A stretch of 64,000 nt of DNA from positions 1 through 64,000 of the forward strand of contig JAEUWD010000001.1 of NCBI GenBank assembly GCA_016786485.1, given 5' to 3'. Below, piece by piece: positions 63,694-64,000 of the stretch; positions within the stretch are counted from its first letter, which is position 1, and each line of letters opens with the position of its first letter. The position numbers and the translations under genes were made by a program. The stretch is from Bacteriovoracaceae bacterium (lineage in GTDB: Bacteria > Bdellovibrionota > Bacteriovoracia > Bacteriovoracales > Bacteriovoracaceae). Below the pieces are notes generated by a model that saw nothing but the letters and a program-made list of their open reading frames with translations, was not told the origin of the DNA and searched no databases.

Positions 63694-64000
63694 GTGAGTA
63701 ACAAACTAGAATTAAAACTACAAGTAAAAGACAATCTCGTTACAGTTCAATTCAAAGGTAGCATCGATGAAGATGCGACTTTTCAAGAGATTGAAAAGAT
63801 AAAAGCCAATCAATATAATTTTGACTTCGAAGAACTAAAAATGATTAATTCGTGCGGTATTCGTGAGTGGATTAAATTCATTGAAAAACTTCCAGCTACA
63901 GCAAAAGTTATTTATCAAAAATGCCCCCAAATTATTATTGAGCAGATGAATATGGTTCACGGTTTTATTCGAAAGGGAGCAGAAATTGAATCTTTCTACG
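63694..64000 (+). CDS. STAS-like anti-sigma-factor antagonist, partial
   Basis: GTG 63694 (AAGAGG upstream, two bases after the HATPase gene stop) opens a frame that runs to the window edge with 102 complete codons. The N-terminal part (LELKLQVKDNLVTVQFKGSI) is the first sheet of a STAS domain, and ELKMINSCGIREWIKFIEKL is the helix segment that carries the phosphorylated Ser/Thr in SpoIIAA/RsbV proteins (here NSCG). It completes a phosphatase-HATPase-STAS set, so control by partner switching is likely. The C-terminus is missing. Confidence 0.8.
   Translation, partial: MSNKLELKLQVKDNLVTVQFKGSIDEDATFQEIEKIKANQYNFDFEELKMINSCGIREWIKFIEKLPATAKVIYQKCPQIIIEQMNMVHGFIRKGAEIESFY

Overview
The window looks like the chromosome of an AT-rich, Gram-negative bacterium of the Bdellovibrionota/Myxococcota type, most likely Bacteriovorax/Peredibacter-like. 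This is an inference. It rests on a Glt/Agl-type envelope motor cluster with an FHA-TonB protein, on the abundance of secreted, lipoprotein and giant repeat proteins, and on two strong sigma-54 promoter matches. No rRNA or tRNA gene was seen.

Layout. Positions 1-11475 (minus strand) hold the first 3,825 codons of one giant surface protein: an N-terminal membrane segment, about 15 beta-sandwich repeats, a BspA-like block, delta-60-type repeats and FG-GAP/VCBS propellers. It runs off the left edge. Positions 11779-15466 carry an outer-membrane-like protein, a secreted phospholipase-D-fold protein, a gamma-carbonic-anhydrase-like enzyme and a small exported protein. Positions 15467-26211 are two divergent operons resembling the myxobacterial gliding/envelope machine. 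The minus operon has two ExbD/TolR proteins, ExbB/TolQ, FHA-TonB, a CglF-like protein and an OmpL47-repeat protein. The plus operon has a GYF-PilZ fusion, a giant TPR protein and a hypothetical. Positions 26271-30064 are sigma-54-associated genes for small Asn/Gly-rich exported proteins, an MltF-like lytic transglycosylase and an exported protein. Positions 30070-35092 hold an ORF6N protein, a vWA-RCC1 lipoprotein, a Gly-rich exported protein and a small XRE regulator.

Positions 35250-57672 are the most unusual part. A 2,638-residue Rhs lipoprotein, with the same vWA module as the RCC1 lipoprotein, ends in a glycine-rich hydrophobic tip. It is followed by a membrane immunity candidate, two further small genes and a block of integrase, phage-like, resolvase, toxin-antitoxin and nuclease genes. 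After that block the Rhs core resumes abruptly, in the same reading phase and without a start codon, with a second tip, second immunity candidate and one more gene. The restart point is a 34-bp sequence found with one mismatch in the intact rhs gene 13.2 kb upstream. Exchange between the two copies would join the upstream rhs to the second tip in frame. A separate family of four dyad-containing repeats follows the small genes of both modules. Two of these (R2, R4) carry intact or remnant integrase 3' ends. I read this as an integrative element that swaps or supplies Rhs toxin tips; two boundary models remain open.

Positions 57704-64000 hold a FecR/fibronectin-like envelope protein. Divergent from it is a partner-switching module: SpoIIE-type phosphatase receptor, HATPase protein and a partial STAS-like protein cut by the window end.
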